A DNA stretch of 64,000 nucleotides from JALOLV01 sp046295175 (GCA_046295175.1 JBKBNY010000013.1:70862-134861), one strand, 5' to 3'; counted from the first letter of the stretch, positions 52,187 to 61,715 are shown. The notes: generated from the sequence alone by a model not told the origin. Made by a program: numbers and translations.

Positions 52187-53791
52187 ATGCCAACTTTACA
52201 CTGGATAGGAAAAGACAAAGTAATTAACCATCATCTCGATGTACCGTTTCGGGTACTCGACCACCAATATACTTACAATAACGGCACACAAACAGCTCCC
52301 TCTCAATTGGAGAGGGCGGGAGGAGAGGTTAGCGGCAACAAAATCATACACGGCGATAACCTCGAAGCCCTAAAAGCACTTTTACCCGAATACGAAGGCA
52401 AAATAAAATGTATTTACATTGACCCTCCCTACAATACAGGCAACGAAGGTTGGGTATATAACGATAATGTTTCAGACCCAAAACTAAAAAAATGGCTCGG
52501 GCAAGTAGTAGGCAAAGAAGCCGAAGACCTCACTCGCCACGATAAATGGCTCTGCATGATGTACCCACGCCTAAAACTCCTCCACAAACTTTTGGCCGAT
52601 GATGGAGCAATTTTTATAAGCATTGATGATAACGAACAAGCCAACTTAAAACTCATTTGTGATGAGATTTTTGGAAGCGGGAATTTTATAAATAATGTAA
52701 TTTGGCAGAAAAAATATAGTCCCCAAAATGATGCAAGATACTTTTCTGATATGCATGACTTTATAATTACATATGCTAAAAGTAAAAGCAGTTGGCAAAG
52801 AAATCTATCACCAAGAAAAGAGGAACAAAATGCACGATATAAAAATGTTGATAATGACCCAAGAGGGAACTGGAAATCAAGTGATTTATCTGTCAAAACA
52901 TATAATAAGAATACCGATTACCCTATTGTAACACCAAATGGAAGGATAGTTAATCCTCCTGCTGGATATAGTTGGCGAGTATCAAAAGAAAAATTTGAAG
53001 AACTTGTAATAGATAATAGAGTTTGGTTTGGAAAAGATGGAAACAATGTTCCTTCGTTAAAGAGATTTTTATCAGAAGTTCAAGATGGAACTGTTCCAGT
53101 AACTCTTTGGCTTAGAGATGAAGTGGGTGATAATCAAGAAGGCAAACAAGATTTAAAAAAGATTTTTAGTGATTCAAAAACTCCATTTGATACGCCAAAA
53201 CCGTCAAGATTAATAGAGAGGATTCTACAAATTTCAACAAATAAAGGCGACCTCATACTTGATTCTTTTGCAGGAAGTGGAACAACTGCCCATGCGGTTT
53301 TAAATCTCAACAAAGCAGATGGTGGCAACCGTAAGTTTATCATCATCGAAATGGAAGATTATGCCAATAGCATAACAGCCGAGCGAGTAAAAAGAGTAAT
53401 TAATGGCTATGGAGATAAAGAAGGCACAGGCGGCAGTTTTGATTTTTATGAACTGGGGCCAGCCTTGTTTCTGGAAGATGGTAACCTCAACGAAGCCGTT
53501 GGTATTGACCGAATCAGAGAATACATTTGGTATTCCGAAACTCAAAAGCCATTTACAGCACCAAGCAACACAGAAAACGAAGCATTTTTGGGTATTGAGA
53601 ATGACACGGCGTTTTATTTCTATTACGCACCCGACGAAATCACGAGCCTCGACCATGAGTTTTTGGCAAGCATCAAAACCAAAGCCGAGCAGTACGTAAT
53701 TTATGCCGATAACTGTCTGCTAACCAAAGAATTCATGGCAAAATACCACATTATTTTCAAGAAAATACCGAGAGACATAACACGATTCTAA
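52187..53791 (+). CDS. mod: Type III DNA methyltransferase (Mod)
   Basis: 534 residues. Motif IV DPPYNTG (79-85) precedes the SAM motif DSFAGSGTT (about 360-368), the beta-class order seen in Mod subunits that methylate adenine. The middle (about 165-355) is the target-recognition region. Its DNA is visibly more AT-rich than both flanks, which suggests an exchanged specificity domain. Residues 37-50 are encoded by a GC-rich palindromic repeat. Gene ends 3 bp before res. Confidence 0.9.
   Translation: MPTLHWIGKDKVINHHLDVPFRVLDHQYTYNNGTQTAPSQLERAGGEVSGNKIIHGDNLEALKALLPEYEGKIKCIYIDPPYNTGNEGWVYNDNVSDPKLKKWLGQVVGKEAEDLTRHDKWLCMMYPRLKLLHKLLADDGAIFISIDDNEQANLKLICDEIFGSGNFINNVIWQKKYSPQNDARYFSDMHDFIITYAKSKSSWQRNLSPRKEEQNARYKNVDNDPRGNWKSSDLSVKTYNKNTDYPIVTPNGRIVNPPAGYSWRVSKEKFEELVIDNRVWFGKDGNNVPSLKRFLSEVQDGTVPVTLWLRDEVGDNQEGKQDLKKIFSDSKTPFDTPKPSRLIERILQISTNKGDLILDSFAGSGTTAHAVLNLNKADGGNRKFIIIEMEDYANSITAERVKRVINGYGDKEGTGGSFDFYELGPALFLEDGNLNEAVGIDRIREYIWYSETQKPFTAPSNTENEAFLGIENDTAFYFYYAPDEITSLDHEFLASIKTKAEQYVIYADNCLLTKEFMAKYHIIFKKIPRDITRF
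52295..52330. repeat. Palindromic GC-rich repeat inside mod
   Basis: CCCTCTC, AATTG, GAGAGGG is a 7-bp-arm hairpin inside a 36-bp GC-rich segment in the mod coding frame. It fits a small REP-like insertion. Confidence 0.45.
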
Positions 53792-53794
53792 GCA

Positions 53795-56446
53795 ATGGAA
53801 CTAAAACCATATCAACAAGAAGTAATCAACGACCTTTCTTTGTTTTTGGAGCATATACAAGCCACCAAAGATATAAACATGGCATTTTATGATTTTTGGT
53901 CGAAACACCCAAAAACACCGTTGTTTCCGTTTTCGGGTACTGCCATTGAACCCTACAAAAACAATGTGCCGAGAGTACCGCATATTTGTGTAAAAGTTCC
54001 AACGGCAGGCGGAAAGACCTTCATTGCTTGCAATGCCATAAAAACTATTTTTGATGCTTTTGCCTACGACAAACCCAAAACCGTAGTTTGGTTAGTACCG
54101 TCTATTACGATTTTAGACCAAACCATCAAGAATCTAAAAGACCCATCGCACCCATACCGCCAAAAAATCAACTCGCATTTTGGCAATAAAGTTGAGATTT
54201 TTGATAAAGCTACGCTTCTGCAAGGAAGCGGCTTTAATGCCACTACCATCAAAGAGCAGCTTAATATTTTACTTTTTAGTTTTGATAGCCTCAGAGCCAA
54301 AAACAAAGAAGACCGTAAGGTTTTTCAAGAAAACGGCAATCTGCAATCGTTTGAGAGTTTATTGGGCAACGATGCCGAAATTACGCTCGGTGCGGTTATC
54401 AAGCACCTAAATCCTGTGGTGGTAGTTGATGAAAGCCACAACGCCGAAAGTGATTTGAGCGTAGATATGCTCAAAGAACTGAATCCGTGTTTTATTCTTG
54501 ACCTTACGGCCACTCCACGTAAAAACAGCAATATCATCAGTTTTATTGATGCTTTAGAACTCAAGCGTGAAAACATGGTGAAGTTGCCAGTAATTGTCTA
54601 TAATCATCAAGATAAAACAGAGGTCATCAATTCGAGTTTACAACTTCAAAAAAGGCTCGAAGCCCAAGCTATTGCCGAAGAAAAGAAAGGTGGAAAATAC
54701 ATTCGTCCGATAGTATTATTTCAGGTGCAGCCCAAAAGTGGGGCATCGTTTCTGAACGAAGAAGAAGAGAAAACAAATGTACAGAAACTCAAAGAAAAAC
54801 TCATTGAGTTGAAAATTCCCGAAGGACAGATAAAGATAAAAACCGCCAATATCAACGAAATTAAAGGCATTGATTTAATGAGTCGTGAATGTGAAGTTCG
54901 GTACATCATTACGATAAATGCCCTAAAAGAAGGTTGGGATTGCCCATTTGCTTATATTTTGGCATCATTGGCCGATAAAAGCTCGGCAGTTGATGTAGAG
55001 CAGATTTTGGGAAGGGTTCTACGCCAACCGTATGTAATGAAACATAATTTTCCTTTGCTCAACCTCTGCTATGTACTGACTGCCTCATCAAGATTTCTGG
55101 ACACACTTGATAACATTGTAAAGGGATTAAACAAAGCAGGTTTTAGCGATAAAGATTATAAACTGGCTGATTCGGTAACTATCGAACCACAAAAACCACA
55201 AGACCCACTCCAACAATTGGCAATGTTTAGTGGTGGTCAAAACCCAATTGTAGAAACACCTCAAACCGCAGCCCAAAGTGCTGGAGAAGACATAACTTTT
55301 GATATTGATACATCAAGAATTTCGATACCTGATGAAATAGAAGAACCGAATGATAGTGTTTCGGAGATTGAAAAGACTGCTTTTCTACAAAATGAAACAT
55401 TTGAAAAAACGGTTGCCGAGATACAAACGAATAATATTGCACCATTGCCAACTGCATTACAATCGCTCGTGAAAACATACAACATAAAAGATATTTTCAA
55501 GGAACAAGCCGAGAAAATAACACTACCACAGTTTTTTCTGAAAGTACCAGCCAACGATTTGTTTGGTCAGCAAGAAAAAGAATTGCCTTTAGAAAAAGAA
55601 AGTCTTTTGAGTGGTTTTGCACTCAGCAAGGCCGATACCAACATTGCGTTTGATAGTATTTCGTCGGAACTATATAAAGTGGATTTGGACGAAACCAAAA
55701 AAGAACACACGCCCACATTCGTAAAATTGGACGGCGATGTGAGAGACAGCGTAATGACTTATTTGCTCGACCCGAGCCGAAAAGATAGCCGCATTAAAAA
55801 CTTCACCAAACGCCTGATGGATTTGATTGGCAATATGTTTCCGATACCCGATAAGGAGATTGAAAGATATATTAATCGGATTTTAGAAGATTTTAGCGAT
55901 GAACAATTCAATGATTTGGCAGCCAACGAATATACTTATAAAGACAAAATAAAGTTTAAGATTATTGCACTTTCGGAAGTTTATGCAGAGAAGAGATTCC
56001 GAGATTTTTTAGATACCGATAAAGTATTTATCAAAGCCGCTTACCATCTACCGAAAAGTATTTCGCCAATCGAGACATCGAAAGATATTACAAAATCGCT
56101 CTACGAAAAAGAGGGTAAAATGAACGGTTTTGAAGAACGAGTAATCAATGAAATCGGCAACATGACAAATATTGCATTTTGGTCGAGAAATATTGAGCGA
56201 AAAGGATTCAGAATTAACGGATTTGTTAATCATTACCCTGATTTTATTATTCAAACAAAAAGTAACAAAACAATTCTATTGGAAACCAAAGGCGACCACC
56301 TCGATGCCGAACAAAAAATAAGATTAGGCAATCTTTGGGCAAGTAAAGCAGGCAATAACTTCCGCTATTTTATGGTGTACGAACGCCGCACAGTTGATGG
56401 AGCTTATAAGTTGGAAGACTTTTTGAGTATAATTAAGGAGATTTGA
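53795..56446 (+). CDS. res: Type III restriction enzyme helicase/nuclease (Res)
   Basis: 883 residues. Walker A VPTAGGKTF (about 68-76), DESHNAE Walker B and GRVLRQP motif VI define an SF2 translocase. The C-terminal PDFIIQTK and ILLETKGDH give the PD-(D/E)XK endonuclease. Together with Mod it cuts DNA with two unmethylated head-to-head sites. The 3-bp spacing to mod makes translation coupled. A complete R-M system on a plasmid also helps keep the plasmid in the host. Confidence 0.9.
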   Translation: MELKPYQQEVINDLSLFLEHIQATKDINMAFYDFWSKHPKTPLFPFSGTAIEPYKNNVPRVPHICVKVPTAGGKTFIACNAIKTIFDAFAYDKPKTVVWLVPSITILDQTIKNLKDPSHPYRQKINSHFGNKVEIFDKATLLQGSGFNATTIKEQLNILLFSFDSLRAKNKEDRKVFQENGNLQSFESLLGNDAEITLGAVIKHLNPVVVVDESHNAESDLSVDMLKELNPCFILDLTATPRKNSNIISFIDALELKRENMVKLPVIVYNHQDKTEVINSSLQLQKRLEAQAIAEEKKGGKYIRPIVLFQVQPKSGASFLNEEEEKTNVQKLKEKLIELKIPEGQIKIKTANINEIKGIDLMSRECEVRYIITINALKEGWDCPFAYILASLADKSSAVDVEQILGRVLRQPYVMKHNFPLLNLCYVLTASSRFLDTLDNIVKGLNKAGFSDKDYKLADSVTIEPQKPQDPLQQLAMFSGGQNPIVETPQTAAQSAGEDITFDIDTSRISIPDEIEEPNDSVSEIEKTAFLQNETFEKTVAEIQTNNIAPLPTALQSLVKTYNIKDIFKEQAEKITLPQFFLKVPANDLFGQQEKELPLEKESLLSGFALSKADTNIAFDSISSELYKVDLDETKKEHTPTFVKLDGDVRDSVMTYLLDPSRKDSRIKNFTKRLMDLIGNMFPIPDKEIERYINRILEDFSDEQFNDLAANEYTYKDKIKFKIIALSEVYAEKRFRDFLDTDKVFIKAAYHLPKSISPIETSKDITKSLYEKEGKMNGFEERVINEIGNMTNIAFWSRNIERKGFRINGFVNHYPDFIIQTKSNKTILLETKGDHLDAEQKIRLGNLWASKAGNNFRYFMVYERRTVDGAYKLEDFLSIIKEI

Positions 56447-56882
56447 TAGCCTATAAATATATACCGTAACCCTTGCCCAATCGCCAAGCGATTTGCAATC
56501 ACTTTGTCGTTTGGGCAAAAGTTACTCTCTCCAACCTCATAAATCACTGAGCCGACCCGCCCAAAAGGCACATTGCCAGCTTGCAGAAAAAGCAAACTGT
56601 CAAAGAGCCTTTTTTACTACGCACCAGCGGGAAGCGGACTTCATTACGTTTTCCCCACGCACATTTTTTCACACTGTGCATCGAAAATTACGAGAAGTAG
56701 CCTGACAACCGCAAGCCTTCTCTCCGTCATTTGATTTTTTAGCTCATCACAAAACCCAACGCACCGTAAACCATCAAATGGGCTTGCAGTCTGGGGGTTT
56801 TACCCTGTCATTCTATTCTCGTGTTGGAATCGGCGATTGCTCGTGCGAGTGCCGGGCTACTAAATTTTAATCATTTTTTACA
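56447..56882 (+). ncRNA. Structured leader upstream of ardA (unassigned)
   Basis: 435 bp without genes and visibly richer in GC than the flanks. Nested inverted repeats occur: TTGCCCAA 56473-56480 with TTGGGCAA 56511-56518 around a small AATCGC/GCGATT hairpin; and GCAAGCC 56711-56717 with GGCTTGC 56781-56787, enclosing CATTTGAT 56728-56735 with ATCAAATG 56773-56780. It could be a structured 5' leader, an RNA, or a single-stranded promoter used on transfer. Which one is not known. Confidence 0.5.
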
Positions 56883-57428
56883 ATGAAAACTTCACAAACA
56901 CCTCAAATTTATGTTGGTACTTACGCTAAATACAATCAAGGCTCAATCTTTGGCGAATGGATTGATTTAGAAATTTATGATACAAAAGATTCTTTCTTTG
57001 AATATTGCAAAGAGCTGCACAGCGACGAAGAAGACCCAGAGTTCATGTTTCAAGATTATGAAAACATTCCTAAAAAGTTGATTTCTGAGTATTTTGTAAG
57101 CGATTTACTATTCGATTATGTCGAAGCCATCAAAGACATGGAAGATGAAACCATCGAGGCTTTGGGCTTATTCATTGGCGATAAAGACATCAATAAAGAC
57201 ACAGATTTTGAAGAGTTGATGCAAGAATTTAACGATGAGTATCAGGGCTATTACGATGGCTCAGAAGGAGCAGAATTAGAATTTACCTATCAATACATCG
57301 AAGAGCATGGGATTCTGAACGAGATGCCTGAACATCTACAATATTATTTCGACTACAAGGCTTATGCAAGAGACTTATTTCTAAATGACTATGTTGATTA
57401 TGATGGTCATGTTTTTCGAAACAGTTAA
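56883..57428 (+). CDS. ardA: ArdA-family antirestriction protein
   Basis: 181 residues, very acidic (IYVGTYAKYNQGSIFGEWIDLEIYDTKDSFFEYCKEL, DDEDPEFMFQDYENI-type stretches) and of the ArdA length. ArdA mimics DNA and blocks type I restriction enzymes during plasmid entry. It is behind a structured leader and followed by a good terminator, so it is made as its own unit. It does not explain the type III system next to it, which is a separate defence. Confidence 0.88.
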   Translation: MKTSQTPQIYVGTYAKYNQGSIFGEWIDLEIYDTKDSFFEYCKELHSDEEDPEFMFQDYENIPKKLISEYFVSDLLFDYVEAIKDMEDETIEALGLFIGDKDINKDTDFEELMQEFNDEYQGYYDGSEGAELEFTYQYIEEHGILNEMPEHLQYYFDYKAYARDLFLNDYVDYDGHVFRNS

Positions 57429-57429
57429 T

Positions 57430-57452
57430 AAAAAAGGGAATCCCCCTTTTTT
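57430..57452 (+). terminator. Terminator of ardA
   Basis: AAAAAAGGG, 5-nt loop, CCCTTTTTT: a 9-bp stem with a T-run directly after the ardA stop. The mirrored A-run could also end leftward transcription of the opposite gene cluster. Confidence 0.75.
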
Positions 57453-57489
57453 GTGAAATGGCTATCTAAAATGGGTAAATAAATATCCA

Positions 57490-58113
57490 TTATCCTTTAT
57501 AAACATTTACAGTATAATCGAGCAACTCCACTTGTTGAGAGTGAGATATTCTTTGCCAAAATTTTTTCCAATTTTCATAATTGCCAAATCGGTCGCCTTG
57601 ATATTTTTCTAACTCCTCTTTTAAATCTCCATCTTCCAAACCTTTGATTCTACCGTCAATTCCATGATTATAAAAAAACTTAAAAAGATTTTTGAATACA
57701 AACAATACTTCGGGTAAGACATCTCTGTATGACATATTATGACGTAAAATCACAAAAGAATTAATAAAAGACCTTTCAAGGCCTGATTTTTTATACTGAT
57801 TTCTGAGTTCAGAGATATATGATTCAGGAATTTCTGGGTGATTATCCCCACCTTCAATACCTAAATAAGACAGTAGATAGTGTTGATTATAAATGTCTAA
57901 GTTAAGAAAATAGCCAGCAAAATCAGGTGTATTGTTAAAGTTCTCAATAAGGGTCGGAGTGTGGTCTTCACCAAAAACCCTTGCAAATAAGGCTTTTTGA
58001 TTGCCTTTTATTTTGGCTTTCTGAATAAACATCTCTTCAACATTTTGAAAGAAAAAGTCAATGCTAAATACATATTCTTTTACGTTGATTGGATTTTTGA
58101 GTCGTTCTATCAT
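57490..58113 (-). CDS. Unknown protein, last gene of a four-gene cluster
   Basis: 207 residues, soluble, helical, with aromatic-rich segments (FFQNVEEMFIQKAKIKGNQKALFARVFGEDHTPTLIENFNNTPDFAGYF, KFWQRISHSQQVELLDYTVNVY). No known motif. It is 8 bp after the gene at 58122, so they are likely co-translated. The cluster lies between ardA and a transposon-like module, a usual place for accessory or defence genes. Confidence 0.5.
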   Translation of the reverse strand: MIERLKNPINVKEYVFSIDFFFQNVEEMFIQKAKIKGNQKALFARVFGEDHTPTLIENFNNTPDFAGYFLNLDIYNQHYLLSYLGIEGGDNHPEIPESYISELRNQYKKSGLERSFINSFVILRHNMSYRDVLPEVLFVFKNLFKFFYNHGIDGRIKGLEDGDLKEELEKYQGDRFGNYENWKKFWQRISHSQQVELLDYTVNVYKG

Positions 58114-58121
58114 TTGTTTCT

Positions 58122-58646
58122 TTATTTTGAGCGATATAATTTAGATGCAGAAAGCATATCTCTGGTTGTTCTTATTTTTAAAATTTCAACAATCTGCCTA
58201 TCAACCTCTTCGGCTGTGTTATATTCAAAACTTTGTTTTTCGCAGGTATCTCTAATTTTATTAGCAAGTTCTGTATTTACTTGTATTATTCGTAATCCTT
58301 CAAGGATGTTTGTACGAGCATTAATAAGGTAGAATCTTACTGTACGGTCTTCCGAATTGAGCCAAATTGTCAAAACTTCTTCTGACTCAATAAAATTGAG
58401 ATTGATTGATAAATCAAACGCCCATTCTCTTTCAAAACATACCAAGAAAAAAGGAATACTTCTCGATGTATAAACTCCATATTCCAATAATCCTTTCGAC
58501 CACATTGATATATCACGATTATTAGGATTCAGCGTATAGTAATAGACATCAAAAAATGTTTCGTTCAATACAACTTTACAATATTCCGTTCCGTTCGCTC
58601 GGTTATTTAGAGGGAAAGGCTCTCCAATGGAGAATGCTGTCATCAT
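58122..58646 (-). CDS. Unknown protein of the four-gene cluster
   Basis: 174 residues, beta-rich in the N-terminal half (TEYCKVVLNETFFDVYYYTLNPNN) then helical (RIIQVNTELANKIRDTCEKQ). Not a family I recognise. An ATG at 58643 is an alternative start. Confidence 0.45.
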   Translation of the reverse strand: MMTAFSIGEPFPLNNRANGTEYCKVVLNETFFDVYYYTLNPNNRDISMWSKGLLEYGVYTSRSIPFFLVCFEREWAFDLSINLNFIESEEVLTIWLNSEDRTVRFYLINARTNILEGLRIIQVNTELANKIRDTCEKQSFEYNTAEEVDRQIVEILKIRTTRDMLSASKLYRSK

Positions 58647-58721
58647 TTTTTGTTTAGGTTAAAATAGAAGAGAGTAAATTTGAGAAAAAAAATAATGAAT
58701 ACAATATCAAGATTAAAAACT

Positions 58722-58976
58722 TTATTTTGCGGCCCAGTATATTTCAATTTGAGAATTGATGCCACTATCAGTATATGCTACCATGATGATATTGTTTGAT
58801 TGCAAAAGTTGTAACCGTTCTGGGTGATTTCTTTTAAAAATTTCTTTATTCGTTTGCAAAAACAAATAAATAATTTCTTCCATTTCCAGCCTTGAAGCAT
58901 CAGGATGCTGTTTAATATGTTCTATCAAGGCAACAATTAATTTATTTCCTTGCCCACTTTTTACTATCCTAAACAT
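58722..58976 (-). CDS. Small unknown protein of the four-gene cluster
   Basis: 84 residues with helices (LIVALIEHIKQHPDASRLEMEEIIYLFLQTNKEIFKR) and a short beta end. No motif recognised. It lies between two other small genes in the same direction. Confidence 0.4.
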   Translation of the reverse strand: MFRIVKSGQGNKLIVALIEHIKQHPDASRLEMEEIIYLFLQTNKEIFKRNHPERLQLLQSNNIIMVAYTDSGINSQIEIYWAAK

Positions 58977-58990
58977 TATAATTGTTCTTA

Positions 58991-59206
58991 TTATAAATTT
59001 CGATTAAAATCTTCATCACTCATGTTATCCAACATATCTTTTAAGGGTCTATCTAATGAGTAAGTTATCTCTCTTAATCTATTCCAATAAATTTTTTCAT
59101 TTCCGAGAGCTAAATCTCTCATCCATTCAGCATCGTCATGAATTTTATTAATTGCGGCAATCATTTCTTGAATTTTACCACCGTAAGTTTTCGTTTTTGT
59201 TTCCAT
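58991..59206 (-). CDS. Small unknown protein, first gene of the four-gene cluster
   Basis: 71 residues, helical and acidic/basic (KIQEMIAAINKIHDDAEWMRDLALGNEKIYWNRLREI). No motif recognised. It is followed after 14 bp by the 84-residue gene, so it probably leads this unit. Confidence 0.4.
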   Translation of the reverse strand: METKTKTYGGKIQEMIAAINKIHDDAEWMRDLALGNEKIYWNRLREITYSLDRPLKDMLDNMSDEDFNRNL

Positions 59207-59334
59207 AAAAAAATCTTTTTTACAAATGTATGAATATTGGTGTGCAATTTAGTTTCATGGCGAAAAATATTGAATAGCTGTTACATAATAATGATAGGTT
59301 TTATAAAATCTAATGTTGAAATCCACCTATTTCC

Positions 59335-59362
59335 TGTCACTTTTAGCGATATTTTGCTTGAA
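59335..59362. repeat. Candidate transposon end next to the TniB-like gene
   Basis: TGTCACTTTTAGCGATATTT starts 47 bp past the TniB-like stop codon. Tn7/Tn5053-type ends begin TGT, which is the only reason to propose it. No matching inverted copy was found in this window. Confidence 0.25.
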
Positions 59363-59381
59363 AATTTTAGAATTATTTTGC

Positions 59382-60206
59382 CTATAAAAAGTCACCAATA
59401 ACTAAGCAATTTCTTGCAGCTTCAACTAATTCTTTATTGATACTTTGAAGATTATTTATTTTCATGATTCTTTCTATTTGGTCGAATATTCTATAAATAA
59501 GCCTAAAGTTTCCATGAGTTATCTTAATAATCTCATTCATTGCTTCAACATCTAAATATACATTTGCTTTAAATTGATGTCCAAGTTTTTTCCATTTTTG
59601 TTCAAATAAAAACATCATTTCATCCTTTGTAATAGACTTGAACTCATGAAGAAAACCAATACGAGAGTAAAGTTGTGCATATCTTGATAACCTTTTTTCT
59701 ATTCCAGGCATCCCCATCAAAATTAACCCAAACTGATATTCATCAAATAAAGCCCGAAGTTCTTCTAAGGCATTATAATTCAACCTATCTGCTTCATCTA
59801 CAATTAATAATGGACATTGTTTAGGAGCTTCCATTACTAACACCCTCAAATCTCTTTCATCTTTAATACGTAGAGCGGCATTACCATAATTTAATGTTTT
59901 ACTATAAACAATATGTTTGATTATTTTAGGGGTGTTACAAACAGGGACAGTCATAAAGACGCCATTGCATTTATGAAAATTATTTTTGACCTTTTGTGGA
60001 AGTGGCACATTAAAATCAATATTGTATTCATAATAGTCAAATACTTCAGGGTGTGTAAATTCATGGGCAGAAAAAGTTTTACCAACCCCAGGATTGCCAT
60101 AACAAATACCAATATATTTATACTCCATACAACTTTGAGCAAATTCTACGAACCTTTTATATTCTTTAGTTTGAATAAATGGTTTGGTTGAGTAAATATC
60201 ATTCAT
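59382..60206 (-). CDS. tniB: TniB/TnsC-like AAA+ transposition ATPase
   Basis: 274 residues. Walker A GNPGVGKT (37-44) and Walker B LLIVDEADRL are clear, followed by a sensor region typical of IstB/TniB/TnsC proteins. It activates the transposase and picks target sites. It begins inside the end of the transposase gene (8-bp overlap), the usual order for tniA-tniB. Confidence 0.85.
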   Translation of the reverse strand: MNDIYSTKPFIQTKEYKRFVEFAQSCMEYKYIGICYGNPGVGKTFSAHEFTHPEVFDYYEYNIDFNVPLPQKVKNNFHKCNGVFMTVPVCNTPKIIKHIVYSKTLNYGNAALRIKDERDLRVLVMEAPKQCPLLIVDEADRLNYNALEELRALFDEYQFGLILMGMPGIEKRLSRYAQLYSRIGFLHEFKSITKDEMMFLFEQKWKKLGHQFKANVYLDVEAMNEIIKITHGNFRLIYRIFDQIERIMKINNLQSINKELVEAARNCLVIGDFL

Positions 60207-61623
60207 TATTATATATTTTTAGGCTTGATAGCTTTTTTGATGACTTTGATGATTTTTTTTCATGAATAGTTGTAGGAGTCTGGTTGGTTAAATGTCTTAG
60301 TAGCATCTTGGCATCTTTAATTTTATCATCTAATTGCTTTTTAAATGTTTTACGAGCCGAAAGCAGCTCTCTCATACTTACAGTCAAATCAGCAATATCT
60401 TGACAAATAGCTTTGCATAAAAAGTTGCCATCGGAGAAGTACACTTTAATTTCGGCTAAATCTCTTGGGTCATATTTAATGATTACATATTCTCCGACAA
60501 AAGCTACTAATGTTAAGGAAATATACCGTAAGCCTAAAAAACGAATACCATCTCTCTGGATTTTTCTAATTTTATCTACGTGTAACATTAGGTTATCTAA
60601 GTCTTCTAAAGATGATGGCATTTGGGGAAGGAAAGAATCATTTCCTTGCCATAGTTGACAGGGGGATAGCTTTCCTTTTTTAGATTGATTATTATAGTCT
60701 ATAATAATAAACTCATCTAACTTACTTTCAAATTGGCTAAGTGTCAATGTTGGAGTTGAGCTTGGTTTATCATGTTTAGAATACCCAGGCATAGTTTCTA
60801 ATAACCTTTTATTTAGGGTTTCAAAAAATCTTTCAACTTTCCCCCTTCCTCTTGGATTACCAGGTAAAGAATGAATTAATTCAATTTTTAGTTTTAAGCA
60901 TACTTGAAGAATATGGTCTGAAGTAAAGTCAGAACCGTTATCAGTATATAATTTATTTGGAATACCACAGATTTTCCATTGCGGATGCTTTTTTGACCAA
61001 ATAGCTTGCCGAAGAGCCAAAGCCGTGTTGGTCGCATTAGGAGAAGCCTCTGATAAAAAGTACCCACAAATTGCCCTACTAAAATCATCTAATACAGTAG
61101 TTAACCAAGGTCTAACAATCACACCTTTGGGATTAATAACCCATATATCCAAAAGCGTGTGGTCCGATTGCCATAGTTCATTAGGTAAACCACATTCATT
61201 CCGATGTAGCAATTCAAATTGTTGTTTGTAAGCTTTACTTCCTTTTTGCGAAAGAGTTAATAATGCAGGTGAAATTGTTTTGCTATATTGATAAACCCAA
61301 TTATATGAAGGAGTCGGCAATGATTCTCTTTTACATATTTGAGCTACCTTAAGATAAACATTTTTAATACTTAGAGGCGGTTTTTGCAGAAGGAAGGCTT
61401 CTACATAGCTTTCAATAATTTTAGGGATTTTTCTTTGTTTACCTGAGTCATTACGTTTTTTTCTATTCAGTCCATCAACCCCATTTGTATTGAAAATCGT
61501 TTGCCAGTGACGAAGAGTTCTTGTTGGAATCTTATGCAGTTTTGAAACCGAAACAATTGTTGCCCGTTTATTTAAAATAGGCTCAATGATTCTGTATTTT
61601 TCGAGTGAAGTAAGTTTTGCCAT
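60199..61623 (-). CDS. tniA: TniA/TnsB-like DDE transposase
   Basis: 474 residues. An N-terminal HTH (TLRHWQTIFNTNGVDGLNRKKR) and an rve core with D154 (WQSDHT), D228 (YTDNGSDF) and E264 (GKVERFFETL) are all present, so catalysis should be possible. A Mu-type C-terminal beta-barrel follows. The resolvase gene opens in the opposite direction about 155 bp upstream. Elements of this kind move as large transposons carrying accessory genes. Confidence 0.9.
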   Translation of the reverse strand: MAKLTSLEKYRIIEPILNKRATIVSVSKLHKIPTRTLRHWQTIFNTNGVDGLNRKKRNDSGKQRKIPKIIESYVEAFLLQKPPLSIKNVYLKVAQICKRESLPTPSYNWVYQYSKTISPALLTLSQKGSKAYKQQFELLHRNECGLPNELWQSDHTLLDIWVINPKGVIVRPWLTTVLDDFSRAICGYFLSEASPNATNTALALRQAIWSKKHPQWKICGIPNKLYTDNGSDFTSDHILQVCLKLKIELIHSLPGNPRGRGKVERFFETLNKRLLETMPGYSKHDKPSSTPTLTLSQFESKLDEFIIIDYNNQSKKGKLSPCQLWQGNDSFLPQMPSSLEDLDNLMLHVDKIRKIQRDGIRFLGLRYISLTLVAFVGEYVIIKYDPRDLAEIKVYFSDGNFLCKAICQDIADLTVSMRELLSARKTFKKQLDDKIKDAKMLLRHLTNQTPTTIHEKKSSKSSKKLSSLKIYNNE

Positions 61624-61695
61624 TTGATTAAATGATTTAACATATACTCTCTATAAATTACACCAGTAAAAACGTTCATATTTACCACTTGAATA

Positions 61696-61715
61696 ATTAG
61701 ATTAAAATATCTAAT
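61696..61715. promoter_or_regulatory. Candidate resolution site between tniA and resolvase
   Basis: ATTAGAT and ATCTAAT form a 7-bp inverted repeat with a 6-bp gap in the 155-bp divergent gap. Serine resolvases often act at sites next to their gene; this is a plausible res subsite or promoter operator. Confidence 0.3.

Noticed and set aside
52429..55554. Several antisense frames of 60-155 residues within mod and res
   Set aside because: They are shadows of long rightward genes with clear motifs and have no leaders or domains of their own.
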